64,000 bases of DNA from Aureococcus anophagefferens (lineage: Eukaryota; Sar; Pelagophyceae; Pelagomonadales; Pelagomonadaceae): the NCBI RefSeq assembly GCF_000186865.1, contig NW_008705578.1, forward strand, positions 591,300 through 655,299. The letters run 5' to 3'. The first letter of the stretch is position 1; each line of letters begins with the position of its first letter. Made by a program: the position numbers and the translations under genes. Below, one piece after another: positions 9,077 through 18,645 of the stretch. Below the pieces are notes generated by a model. That model saw only the letters and a program-made list of their open reading frames with translations. It was not told the origin of the DNA and made no database searches.

Positions 9077-11083
9077 ATGGGGCTGCTCATGCTCCGCTGC
9101 GGCCTCGTCGCGGCCGTCGCAGCCGCCGCGGCGGTCCACGACGCCTGGGTGGCGCCGCCGTGCCCCGCCTGCGCGCGCGGCCGCGGCAACGTGCTCCTGC
9201 TCGGCAACCAAAAGGCCGCCGGCATGAGCGACCGCGAGACGATCATCGGGTCCATGGGCCACCTCGCCGCGCAGCTCTGCGGGCGCCTCGTGGCGCCGCA
9301 GCCCTGCGTGAGCCTCAACGGCCGCCACGGCGTGCGCCTGAGCTGCCGCCTGGACTGGGCCGACTTCTTCGCGCTCGAGGACGGCGCGGGCGGCGCGGTC
9401 ATCGCGCGCGGCGGCGGCGACGCGGACGCGCTGGAGGCGGCGGCGAAGGCGGCGCCCGTGCAGCTGGCGAGCCGGAGCGGCGCCGAGGCCGTCGCCGCGC
9501 TCGACGCCGCCCTGGCCTGCGTCGCCAACGGCACGACCTTCGCGTGGCGGTTCTCGGGCGTGTTCTACGGCTGGCGCGACGCGCTCAGCGACGCGGCGAA
9601 GCGGCGGCGCGTGCCCTGGACGGGGCGGCCGGACTGGCGGCGCTATACGCTCCCCCTGGCGCCGCGGCGGGGCCTCTGCGAGATGGCCATGGCGCCGCGC
9701 GTCGCGGCGTTGGTCCGGCGGGCCGCGACGCTCGCGGGCGCCGCGTTCGACGCGCTCCACCTCCGGCGCACGGACGCGGCCCACGAGTGCCCGACGGACC
9801 CGGACCGCGACGTCGCGCCCTACCTGGACTGCGCGGCGACGCTGCGGCGGTCGCCGCTCCTCCTGCTCTTCAGCGACGAGACGTCGGAGCGCTACCTGGC
9901 GCGGATCCGGGGCCTCCCGCAGCTCTCGGCCGGCGGCCGGTCCGTCGCCGACGGCGACGCCCTCGTCGCCCGCGCCGTGGGCAACGACACGCTCGGCGGC
10001 CGGGACAACGGCGGCGCCGTGACCATCTATCTCGTGGGCAAGGAGCTCCAGGGCCTCGCGTCGACGCGGTTCGAGATGTCGCGCGCGACGTGCCGCGTGA
10101 CCGTCTTGGGCGACTGGGCCGACGGCGTCGCCCACCACACGGCCCAGGAGTGCGAGAAGACCTTCCACGGGGGCCACGACGACAACACGACGGCGGCGAC
10201 GCGCGCGCGGCTCGAAGCGGCGGAGGCCGCGGGCCGGACGATCCGCTACGCCGAGGGCCGCGACGTCGCCGTCGTCGCCCCGGCCCTCCCGCCGGCGCAG
10301 CTCCTCGTCGGCATCCTCACGGCGGCGCACAACGCCGGCGCTCGGCGCGCCGTGCGGTCCACGTGGCTCAGGTACGGCGGCGACCACGCGCACGTCTTCG
10401 TGCTCGGCTTGCCCTACGGCGACGCGCTCGAGCGCGAGAACGAAACCCACGGCGACCTCGCCCTCGTCGCGCTGCGGGACCACTACACGCAGGCGTCGTC
10501 GGCGCTGCCGCTGAAGACGGCCGCGATTCTGTGGCTCGCGCGCGACTGCGGCGCGGCCTTCGCGCTCAAAACGGACGACGACTCTTTCGTGCGGCTCCCG
10601 ACGCTCATGGCGCCGCTCGCGACGCGCCCGAGTTTGTACTACGGCGGGCTCAACCTGCTGTCCCTCGACGGCGTCAACGGCGTGCGCCACTTCCGCCACC
10701 CCCACTTCCCGGACTACAACCAGGGCGGCGGCTACGTCGTCTCGAAAGCCGCGCTCGCGTGCATGCTCGCGAAGACGACCGACCACTGGGACATGCCCCG
10801 CGAGGACGTCTTCGCGGGGCTCCTGGCCCGCGACTGCGCCGTGGACCCGACGCCCATAGACGGCATCACGCTCTGCGACCGCAAGTTCGTCCGCGCCGCG
10901 GGCTGCCGCCTAGGACCGGCGACGCCGGACGCGGACCTCGTCGCCGGCCTCGCGGTGCGCCACAAGGTCGGGCCCGACGACCTCTTCGCGCTCTGGGACA
11001 AGTACTACGGCCCGGAGGCGACGCAACCCGCCGGCGGCGCCGCGGACCGCGTCTACCGGGCCGAGGCCGACGTCGTAAGTTGA
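9077..11083 (+). CDS. Two-domain glycosyltransferase: fucosyltransferase-like N-half, GT31-type C-half
   Basis: The protein has 668 residues with an N-terminal signal anchor (GLVAAVAAAAAV). The N-terminal half has an O-fucosyltransferase-like layout, with a GNQKAAG start, HLRRTD near 229 and LLLLFSDETSERY. The C-terminal half (from about 415) matches the GT31 beta-1,3-galactosyltransferase family: RRAVRSTWLRYGG, ALKTDDDSFV with the DDD metal-binding triplet at 500-502, NQGGGYVVSKAAL, and the acidic PREDVFAGL (E576-D577). It should be a Golgi type II enzyme. Two catalytic modules in one chain would let one protein add two sugars, but whether the N-half is active is uncertain. The start was chosen at the ATG preceding the hydrophobic anchor. 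Confidence 0.85.
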   Translation: MGLLMLRCGLVAAVAAAAAVHDAWVAPPCPACARGRGNVLLLGNQKAAGMSDRETIIGSMGHLAAQLCGRLVAPQPCVSLNGRHGVRLSCRLDWADFFALEDGAGGAVIARGGGDADALEAAAKAAPVQLASRSGAEAVAALDAALACVANGTTFAWRFSGVFYGWRDALSDAAKRRRVPWTGRPDWRRYTLPLAPRRGLCEMAMAPRVAALVRRAATLAGAAFDALHLRRTDAAHECPTDPDRDVAPYLDCAATLRRSPLLLLFSDETSERYLARIRGLPQLSAGGRSVADGDALVARAVGNDTLGGRDNGGAVTIYLVGKELQGLASTRFEMSRATCRVTVLGDWADGVAHHTAQECEKTFHGGHDDNTTAATRARLEAAEAAGRTIRYAEGRDVAVVAPALPPAQLLVGILTAAHNAGARRAVRSTWLRYGGDHAHVFVLGLPYGDALERENETHGDLALVALRDHYTQASSALPLKTAAILWLARDCGAAFALKTDDDSFVRLPTLMAPLATRPSLYYGGLNLLSLDGVNGVRHFRHPHFPDYNQGGGYVVSKAALACMLAKTTDHWDMPREDVFAGLLARDCAVDPTPIDGITLCDRKFVRAAGCRLGPATPDADLVAGLAVRHKVGPDDLFALWDKYYGPEATQPAGGAADRVYRAEADVVS

Positions 11084-11123
11084 TTCAATTCGAAGCTTTA
11101 CCTGCACCACTGCGGCACGATGC

Positions 11124-11941
11124 ACTCTCAGACCGTGTTTCACTTGCCGGGCGGCTAAGCTCGACTTGAGCTTTGCCGATCAATCGAAGCTTAGCACTCG
11201 GTCCCAGTGCTAAGCTTGTGGACCCCGAAGCAGCCCGAATGTCGAGGACCGTGGGGCGCCATGGCGGCGGCGTCGTGGTGCCCGCCGTGGGTCCGCGTGT
11301 GCGGGCACCCCTTGGCGCCCCCCACGATGATGAAAAACCGTCTTCCCGTGCCATCGGCGTCGATTCGGACCACGATCTCGGCAGCCCATGACGACGCCCC
11401 CGGTGTCGGCCGCACCGGGGACGCTCCGAGAGAGGATCAAGTCCATCGCTGGGACCATGATGACGCCGACGGTCTCTGGCCCGAAGGGCAGCCTCTGGGA
11501 CGTCAAGGAGCCGGAATCGACGTCGGCGGTCCGCCGCGCGTCGCACGCGCGTCCGCATCGGATGCGGCATGGACGCCGGTTTCGAGCCCTACGGCCGAAT
11601 CCTTGTAACGAGATGGTGCCGGGGTGACGGCAAACGATCCCCGATGCTGCAATGGCTCAAAGTCTAGCCTTATGGGTCCGGGGAGACGAACGCGCCGCAT
11701 TCCAGCCCCCTAAACTACTCGTTTGAGTCGCCACGCAATCGTCCAGATGCTGGGTCTTCGCGTGCGCCTGAACCTCCCGCTTGCGCAGCATAAACTCAGT
11801 GGGGTCGTCGCGCATCTTTGCATTTTGGCGGCGCCGCGCGCCCGAGATGACGCTGAGAGGCCATCGGGCAGCTTCGCGTCTGCTAAGCTTTGCGCGGCCC
11901 GCTAAGCTCTAGCTAGGGCGAGTGAAACACGGTCTCAGAGT
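11124..11941. mobile_element. Inverted-repeat-bounded element, 818 bp, no coding capacity
   Basis: A 25-bp sequence starting ACTCTCAGACCGTGTTTCAC at 11124-11148 recurs inverted at 11917-11941 with about two mismatches. Inside the left end a perfect 12-bp inverted pair AAGCTTAGCACT (11187-11198) and AGTGCTAAGCTT (11206-11217) forms a strong hairpin with a 7-base loop. GCTAAGC motifs recur at both ends. No open frame has recognisable homology and no clear target duplication is visible. It resembles a non-autonomous DNA element. Part of its interior recurs at 59.1 kb. Confidence 0.55.
11600..11850 (+). repeat. Dispersed repeat, copy A
   Basis: Three blocks, AACGATCCCCGATGCT (11632), GCATTCCAGCCCCCT (about 11697) and a 30-base block at 11720-11749, are colinear with identical spacing to blocks at 59109, about 59174 and 59197-59226. 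The 30-base block matches 27 of 30. Similarity continues weakly to about 11845. Confidence 0.65.
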
Positions 11942-12053
11942 TTTCAAGGGCTCGCTGGGGCGTCGCGTGCCTTGCCAGAGATCCAGAGCTGCGCGTCGTG
12001 CACTCTGCGCCGCGCCGCGCCCGACTTTGCGCCTCGCACAGCCTCCCGCAGCC

Positions 12054-13828
12054 ATGTCGTGCGCGTCCGTGCGCCGCAGCCGCCCGAGCTTCCTGCACAT
12101 GCCGGAGCCGCCGACCTGGGGCGCCGAGTGGGAGCGGCAGACCTACCGCGAGCACCTCGACGGCTTCTCGGCCGCCAGCGGCTGCTGCGGCAACGCGCTG
12201 CCCGCGGTCACCTACGTCGCCGTCGGCGCGCGCCCCGCGCCCGCGCGCCGCGCGCGCCGCCCGCGAGCCCCGCGCGCGCCGCAGGCCTCAAGCTCGCCGC
12301 CTACGTCTACGTCTTCGAGCGCTACGCGCGCGACGCGGGCCCGCTCCTCGGCGAGCAGAACTTCGTCCGCTTCCTGCTCTACAACATGCTCGGCGACCTC
12401 CTCGGCGCGAACGCCACCTGGGGCCCGCTCGCCTTCCGCCTCAAGTGGCCCGTCGTCACCTGGTACAACCTGCTCAAGCCCGGCACGTTCTCGCGGCCGC
12501 TGCTGCCCGGCGTCGCCTACCGGCGCCGGCGCTGGCAGTGCGCGGGCTACGCGCTGCTCGTCGTCCTCCTCGCGCGCGCGCTCCGCGCGGACCGCGTCGG
12601 CGTCGCCGAGCTCTGGCCGCCCGCGGCGACCCTGGCGGTGCTGACGCCCTTCGACTTCGTGACGTTCAGCGCGGCCCGCGGCGAGCACTACGGCTACATG
12701 CTCGTCTGCTGCTGCTTCGGCGGCGGCGACGCGGTCGTCGGCTGCCAATTGGTGCAGGCCGCGCTCTGGTTCTTCGCGGGGCTGTCCAAGTGCGGGCCCT
12801 GGTTCGACTATTTGAACCAGTTCATGATGCCCAACGGCCTCGTGATGCGCGCGACGGACGCGCTCGGCGTCCTGCGCTACGGCGACCTCTTCGTCGACGG
12901 GCCGCGGGACCGGTCGCCGTCGGCGCTCGCGCGGCGCATCGCGGCGTTCGGCCGCGCGTCCGAGCTCCTCCTCGCGCCGCTGGCCATGTTCGCGCCGGCC
13001 GTCGGCGTGCCCCTCGCGCTCGGCTTCCACGCCTACATCATCTCCATGCTGCCGTTCGCGTCCGTGAACGAATGGAACGTGGCCTGCGTCTACTTTTGCG
13101 TCTTCCTCTTCCGGGAGCGGGCCTTCGACGCGCGCGCGGTCCTCGACCTCGACGCGCGGCTCGCGGGTTTTCTCTTCGTCGTCCTCGTCCTCGTGCCCGT
13201 CTACGGCCAGCTCTTCCCGAGGCGCGTGCCCTTTTTGACGGCCTACCGCCCCTACGCGGGCAACTGGTGCTTCTCCTGGCACGTCGTCGCCGGCGCCGCC
13301 GCGGCGAAGCTCGCGAAGCTCGACGTCCTCGACGGCACCGTGCTCCTGTCGGAGAACGCGAAGCTGCTGTGGGGGTCCGGCAACCCGCATCTCTGCGAAC
13401 AGATGGAGGACTACGTCACGGGCATCCTCACGTGCTTCCCCGCGTACCGGCCCGTCGTGCCCATGGTCGAGCAGCTCAAGGCCGCCCGCGGCTGGGCCGG
13501 CCACGGCGACTGCCTCGTGCTCAACCAGGAGATGCTCGTCAACCACATTTTCGGCTTCTGCCTCGGCACGGGGTTCCTGGTCAAGGGCGACGGCTACCTC
13601 GACGCGCTCCGGGAGACGTGCGGCTTCGAGTCGGGCGAGTGCTTCCTCGTCGTCTGCGAGCCCGCGGGGCTTCTGGACCACACGGTCGAGTGGCGCGCGG
13701 TCGACGTCGCGACGAAGGAGACGGTCATCCGCGGCGCGGCGCCCTACGCGGCCCTCGAGGCGTTCCAGCCCTGCGCGATGACGCGCGCGCACCTCGACGC
13801 GTTCTCGACGCTCCCGAAGCGCGAGTGA
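12054..13828 (+). CDS. Multi-pass membrane protein, probably DUF3556-like, one short intron
   Basis: Exon 1 runs 12054-12225 (ATG at 12054, MSCASVRRSRPSFLHMPEPP) and exon 2 runs 12285-13828. The only splice that joins the frames is a 59-nt GC-AG intron, 12226-12284, producing VTYVAVGLKLAAYVYVF. The protein (571 residues) has several hydrophobic helices (for example GYALLVVLLARAL, PLAMFAPAVGVPLALGF, GFLFVVLVLVPVYG) with a long hydrophilic C-terminus ending in a GECFLVVCEPAGLLDHTVEWR strand. The layout resembles the DUF3556 membrane family found in actinobacteria and algae; that assignment is tentative and no activity is known. It is convergent with the DOT1-like gene. Confidence 0.72.
12226..12284 (+). 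other. Inferred 59-nt GC-AG intron
   Basis: The reading frame changes between 12225 and 12285. All GT dinucleotides in the exon 1 end are in the wrong phase, whereas a GC donor after 12225 and the acceptor CCGCAG at 12279-12284 restore a continuous hydrophobic segment. The intron is extremely GC-rich. Transcript data would settle it. Confidence 0.6.
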
Positions 13829-13925
13829 GCGTCGCGCGTCCCCCCTCGTCCCGGAGCGCGATTGAGGGTCGCCCGGAGCGCGCGTGCGTGAGTCGCCCTT
13901 ACTTGGTGGCGTCGCTTCCCCCCGC

Positions 13926-16544
13926 CTAGGAGCCGCCGGCGGCGCGCTTGAGGAGCTTCTTGCGCTTCGGCGAGGGCACGTCGAGGTAGGCGAGCATGGG
14001 CCGGTCGAGGAGCTTGAGCTTCTTGGGCACGGCGCCGGCGAGGGTGACGCGGAGGAGCTTGGTGTCCGCGTCGCACGCCGCGCGGGCGAGCGCCTCGTCG
14101 GACCGGAGGCGCAGCGTGACGGGCTTGCGCTTCTTCGCGCGGCCGAGGGCGACCTCGACGGGGAGGCCCGGGCCGTAGCAGCCCCCCGGCTTGCTCAGGA
14201 CGTCGTAGACGTCGTCGCCGTCGCCGTCGAGGTCGCTGTCGTCGTCGTCGTCGGCCTCGGGCAGCGCCTTGGCGCGGAGGATGGCGATGGTCTTGTCCGG
14301 GATGTCGGCGCGGAAGACGTTGAGCGCCGCGCCGACGGCGAGGGCCAGGGGCCGGTGCCCCGCGCCCGCGGCCGACGCGTAGCCGAGCGCGAGCAAGAGG
14401 CACTCGCGGAACGCCGTCGCGCCGCCCGGCGCCTGCACGTCGCTGTACAGAGCCGTGTGGACGAGCTCGATGGCGCGCCGCTTCGAGAGGCGCTTGTGCG
14501 CGCGCGCCGCGCGGCGCCGCGCGACGTCGGACCGCGGCGACGCGGGCTTGGGCGCCGGCGGCGCGGCCGCGCCGGCGCCGTCGTCGTCGACGTCGAGGGG
14601 CGCGGCCATCATGTAGGACACCTCGTCGACGCGCCGCGTCCAGTGGCGGTAGGCGAGCTGGGGCACGTCGGGCCGGTCCCGGAAGCGGCTGATCGCGCCG
14701 ACGCGCCTGAAGCCGCACCGCTCGTAGAAGCCGACGGCTTCTTTGGTTGCGTGGAGGACGGCGTGCGTCACGGGCCGCGGGTCCCCGGACGCCGGCGCGT
14801 CGCCGCCGAGGCCCAGGGCCGCCACGTCCTTGAGGGCCAGATCCAGGAGCCGCCGGCCGCAGCCCAACGCGCCGAGGACCGCGACCTCGCACAGGCCGGG
14901 CCAGACGCCGATCTGGTCGCCGTACTCCTTGTCCGCGGGCGCGCGGAGCTCGCAGCCCGTGGCCTCCAAAGCCATCGCCAGGGACCCGTCGTCGTCGACG
15001 TCGTGGAGGTCCCGCGACGCCGCGGACGCGAGCGCGACCTTCTCCGCGGCCGCGACGACGTCGGCCGCCGACGAGTTCCGCGGCGGCCACGCGGCGCGGC
15101 GCCGCGCGCAGCGCTCCTGGAGCCGCGTCGCGAGGTCCGCGTGCTCGAAGGTGCCCGCGAGGGCCGCCGGGTGGGACGAGTCCCACCGCAGCGACTTGGA
15201 GAAGGTGCAGAACTCGCAGAGTAAAGCGAAGCCCTGGATGCGCTTCGACGTGTGCCGCTCGCGCGCGACGAAGCCCACGGGGTCCGCGGGCGCCAGCACG
15301 ATGCGCTCCGTGATGTAGTCCGCCGAGAGGGGCGGTTCTAAAAGCACCTCGGACTTCTTCAACGCGCGTTTCGCGGCCTCGAAGCAGACGGCGACCATCT
15401 CGGGCACGAGGGCGATCCACGCGTCGCGGCCGCAGACGCGCTCGACCTCCGTGGACGCGGCGAACTGGGCGTCCGTGCGGCCGCACTTGAGCACGGTCGA
15501 CATGTCGTAGCCGCAGCCCTTGTACTCGTTCTCCGCGCCGGGCCGCCACTCCTCGCGCGGCGACCGGTCGCGGTTCGGCCGCGCCGCGAGCGCGGCCTCG
15601 AGCGCCTCCGCGCAGGCGTCGCGCCGCGCCTTGTCGCTGGATTGCGCCTCCTTGACGGCGGCGGCGAAGACGGGGTCGACGGACGGGGTGGAGGAGCCCC
15701 GGGGCGACGACGACCCGGCGGACCGGCGGCACTTCCGCGCGGACCGCGGGAGCTCCGCGTCCGGCGGCGCGGCGGCGCGCCGGTAGACGTAGCACGTGTG
15801 GGACTCGGAGGAGCCGTGCATGGACACGCTGAGCTGGTCCTCGAGCTCGCAGTGGAAGCCGTAGTCGCCGAGGAAGCGCCGCGGGTTCTGGTAGGACACG
15901 TAGTGGCCGCACCGCGACGCGTTGAACTTGCGCCCGAGGCTCAACAGGAGCTCGGGCGGGAAGCCGACGTCGAAGGCGTAGACGTGGCTGAAGGGGTCCA
16001 GCGTCGCGCAGTCGTCGACGTCGCGCCGCGCGAACGCGACTCGCGGAGGAGCGACGACGCCGTGGTGCGCGCCGCCGCGGTCCGCGGCGCGGTGCACGGA
16101 GTTGAGGTTGTGCATGCCGAGCTGCCAGCGCGTCTCGTCGAACTCGACGCCCACGGACACGGCGACGCCCGGGTCCTGGGCCACGTGCAGGTTCGGCTTG
16201 CCGAGGCCGGAGCCGACGTCGAGGAAGTAGCTGTCCTCGTCGAGGCCGCAGCGCTCCTTGAGCAGGTCCACGACCTTCTGGAAGGACGCCGCGCCGATCT
16301 CGCCGTAGATGGCCCCACCGTTGGCGCCGCCGCCCGTCGCGCCCGTCGCGCGGCGCACGACGCCGTACGTCGCCACCGTGCCCGGCAGCTGCTCGGGCCC
16401 CGGCGGCGCGGCCGCGGCCGCGGCGCCGCCCTTCTTCGGCCGGCCCCGCGACCGCTTCGGCGCCTCCGGCGCCGCCTCGGCGGCGCCGGCGCTCGAGCGG
16501 CGGCTCCGGGTCGCCGTGTTTTGGTTCTTCACCGCCGCAGGCAT
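13926..16544 (-). CDS. DOT1-like methyltransferase fused to a GNAT acetyltransferase-like domain
   Basis: The protein has 872 residues. It begins with a basic AT-hook-like KRSRGRPKKGG (30-40), then GGAIYGEIGAASF (about 77-89) and FLDVGSGLGKPNLHVA (about 107-122, SAM motif I) with SVGVEFDETRW after it. This order is that of DOT1/H3K79-type methyltransferases. A linker and a cysteine-containing middle region lead to a GNAT-like segment with CEVAVLGALGCGRRLLDLAL and FYERCGFRRVG (about 605), the acetyl-CoA-binding and C-terminal GNAT signatures. The C-terminus is acidic then basic (PSPKRKKLLKRAAGG). A nuclear chromatin enzyme is likely; dual activity is inferred and not demonstrated. Confidence 0.8.
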   Translation of the reverse strand: MPAAVKNQNTATRSRRSSAGAAEAAPEAPKRSRGRPKKGGAAAAAAPPGPEQLPGTVATYGVVRRATGATGGGANGGAIYGEIGAASFQKVVDLLKERCGLDEDSYFLDVGSGLGKPNLHVAQDPGVAVSVGVEFDETRWQLGMHNLNSVHRAADRGGAHHGVVAPPRVAFARRDVDDCATLDPFSHVYAFDVGFPPELLLSLGRKFNASRCGHYVSYQNPRRFLGDYGFHCELEDQLSVSMHGSSESHTCYVYRRAAAPPDAELPRSARKCRRSAGSSSPRGSSTPSVDPVFAAAVKEAQSSDKARRDACAEALEAALAARPNRDRSPREEWRPGAENEYKGCGYDMSTVLKCGRTDAQFAASTEVERVCGRDAWIALVPEMVAVCFEAAKRALKKSEVLLEPPLSADYITERIVLAPADPVGFVARERHTSKRIQGFALLCEFCTFSKSLRWDSSHPAALAGTFEHADLATRLQERCARRRAAWPPRNSSAADVVAAAEKVALASAASRDLHDVDDDGSLAMALEATGCELRAPADKEYGDQIGVWPGLCEVAVLGALGCGRRLLDLALKDVAALGLGGDAPASGDPRPVTHAVLHATKEAVGFYERCGFRRVGAISRFRDRPDVPQLAYRHWTRRVDEVSYMMAAPLDVDDDGAGAAAPPAPKPASPRSDVARRRAARAHKRLSKRRAIELVHTALYSDVQAPGGATAFRECLLLALGYASAAGAGHRPLALAVGAALNVFRADIPDKTIAILRAKALPEADDDDDSDLDGDGDDVYDVLSKPGGCYGPGLPVEVALGRAKKRKPVTLRLRSDEALARAACDADTKLLRVTLAGAVPKKLKLLDRPMLAYLDVPSPKRKKLLKRAAGGS

Positions 16545-16907
16545 GCGCAGGGCGCTCTCGGCGCGCCTGGCTGGTTTCGGTCGGCGTTTTCGCGTCCGAT
16601 GGCACGAGGGGTGTCACCGGAGGCGATAGCACGCGTCTGGGTGGCCTAAGAGGCCTTCGGGGTGGCTCGCGGGTGACCACGCGGCACACTATATGCGACT
16701 TCCCAAGCCCGGCGACTCGAGTGTCGAGGCACGGTCGGATATCGCGTCGATGCTGCTGTCTGTGAATTCCACAGCCGCGCCGGGGGTAAATGCGAACGTC
16801 TCCCAACCTCCCAAATCGCCCCCCGCGCCCCTCGCGCCCCGAGCCACCGAACCCCACCGCCCCCCAGGGCCCAAACCGCCCCCATAACGCCCGGAGCGAC
16901 GCCCCGC
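16545..16907. other. Intergenic spacer of 363 bases
   Basis: The spacer lies between two minus-strand genes and holds the promoter of the DOT1-like gene and the 3' end of the FAD gene. It contains C-runs (16800-16890) and no recognisable gene or repeat. Confidence 0.4.
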
Positions 16908-18386
16908 CTACGCGCGGCGCTTCGCCGGCGGCCGGTAGTTGCGCGCGTCCTCGGCCTTTTGCTTCTCGCGCGCGTCGTCGCGCTCCTTGGACCACGCGCG
17001 CGACCGGGGCATGGGGGTCGGCAGGCCCGGCTGGAGCTTCAGCCGGAGCGCGTCGGCGTCGACGCCCAGCGTCCGCAGCTCGTCGAGCACGTCGGCCTCG
17101 CCGTGGATCTTGACGCGCTGCTCCGTCTTCAGCGTCGCGTAGTCCTCGAGGCGCAGCTGGCCGATGCGCTTGAGGGCCTTCTTGAGCTTGACGACGCGCT
17201 TCTGCTCCGGCGTCTTCGTCGACGGTTTCGAGGGCGCGGCGGCGGCCGCCGCGGCGCCGCGCCGGGGCGTTGAGAAGTCGGACGTCGCGGCCGCGAACGA
17301 GCCCTGTAGCCCCCGGTCGTCGCCCGGCGCGTCGCGCAGGTGCGCGGCCAGCCCGTCGCCGGACGCGAAGGCCGCCTCGACGCACGACGGCAGGTCGGCG
17401 TAGAGCCAGTCGCCGACGACGCCGATCTTGTGCGCGCCGTCCCACGCGAAGGGCGCGTCCGACGCCCACCGGTTCAGGGGCACGGCCGCGCCCCAGAGCT
17501 GGAGCTTCGCGCGCAGCGGCTCGAGGGGCTCCGCGCCGCAGGCGTCGGCGACGGCGTCGAGGAGCTCGCGCGTGACGCGCGTTTCGACGTCCGTGCCCTT
17601 CAGCTGCTCCTGCGGGTGCTTGTTCTTCTTGCCGTATTCGCCCGTGCTCAGCGCCGTGAAGACCTCCGTCGCGTCGTCCTCCGTCGCCCAGCCGAGCTTC
17701 CGGCCGTTGTTGCCGAGGAAGGCGAGGACGGCGTCGTCGCCGAATTTCTGGGCGACGGGCGCGCCGTCGAGCGCGCCCTTGCGCGTCTCGAAGACCAGCG
17801 AGTAGACGCTGTTCAGCGTCATACGGCCCTTCGCCGGCTTCGTGCCGAAGGCCGCCTTGCACAAGTTCCGCACGGGCACGGACGGGATCTTCGACGTGAT
17901 GCGCTCGGCGCACTTGCCGTTGTGCGCGATAACGACGGCGTCGAACTGTTCCTTGTTCGCGACCCATCGCTTCGACTCGCGGTCGAAGCGGACGCCGCCG
18001 TTCGGCGACACCCAGACGTCCTGGCGCACGTCGACGCCCTCGGCGAGCGCGGCGGGCAGCGCGCCGATGCCCTCGGCGGCGGACCCGACGAAGAGCCGGC
18101 GGCCGTCGCCGCCCTCGTAGCCGCTCCAGGGTGCTAGCACGCCGTCCTCCACGCAGTCGTCGACGAACGCGCCAAAGGCCTCGCAGTTGCCGCTCACCTC
18201 GACGAACTGCGCCGCGTGGTCCACGGCGCCGGGGAAGTTCGTGCCGTCGCCGCCGAGGCGGCTGCTGCAGCGGCCGCCGACGCCGCGCTTCCCGGTGTCG
18301 AAGACGACGCACTCGATGCCGTACTTCAGCAGGCCCCGCGCCGTGGCCAGGCCGCTGATGCCGCCGCCGATGATGCCCACGCGCAT
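16908..18386 (-). CDS. FAD-dependent oxidoreductase (renalase/amine-oxidase-like)
   Basis: The start is set at ATG 18386-18384 because the next residues are MRVGIIGGGISGLATARGLL, a dinucleotide-binding GxGxxG fold placed at the N-terminus as in the family. An in-frame Ser/Thr/Ala-rich extension to about 18590 is open and could be a targeting leader. The body (492 residues) has GVGGRCSSRLGG (the GG-R-x-x-T/S region), AAQFVEV, DAVVIAHNG and a C-terminal IGVVGDWLYADLPSCVEAAFASGDGLAA, the second FAD contact. The order matches renalase-like NAD(P)/FAD amine oxidases. The last about 110 residues form a charged, partly helical extension not typical of the family. Confidence 0.82.
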   Translation of the reverse strand: MRVGIIGGGISGLATARGLLKYGIECVVFDTGKRGVGGRCSSRLGGDGTNFPGAVDHAAQFVEVSGNCEAFGAFVDDCVEDGVLAPWSGYEGGDGRRLFVGSAAEGIGALPAALAEGVDVRQDVWVSPNGGVRFDRESKRWVANKEQFDAVVIAHNGKCAERITSKIPSVPVRNLCKAAFGTKPAKGRMTLNSVYSLVFETRKGALDGAPVAQKFGDDAVLAFLGNNGRKLGWATEDDATEVFTALSTGEYGKKNKHPQEQLKGTDVETRVTRELLDAVADACGAEPLEPLRAKLQLWGAAVPLNRWASDAPFAWDGAHKIGVVGDWLYADLPSCVEAAFASGDGLAAHLRDAPGDDRGLQGSFAAATSDFSTPRRGAAAAAAAPSKPSTKTPEQKRVVKLKKALKRIGQLRLEDYATLKTEQRVKIHGEADVLDELRTLGVDADALRLKLQPGLPTPMPRSRAWSKERDDAREKQKAEDARNYRPPAKRRA

Positions 18387-18645
18387 GTCGGATGCTGCTG
18401 TTGCTGGCGGTAGTGCTGGCGCTGGCGCTGTGGAAGAAGGACTCGCTCGTGCCTTGCTGTCGGTGCTGCTGGTGCTGCTGGTGCACGCGCTGGCGCTCGT
18501 CCTGCAGCTGAAGAAGAGCTCGTCGCCGGCGCCGGAGCCTTCAACCGAGTGCAAGTTGGAGTTCAACATGGCGCCTCGACTATACCACATCACTAATTAG
18601 ACCCCCGGACGGTGGCCGCCCGGGCGGGTGCGGCGCGCGCGCTCG

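Noticed and set aside
13744..18486. Minus-strand open frame of about 1580 codons
   Set aside because: It runs out of frame through the DOT1-like and FAD genes and has no family features. It is a shadow caused by scarcity of stop codons at high GC.
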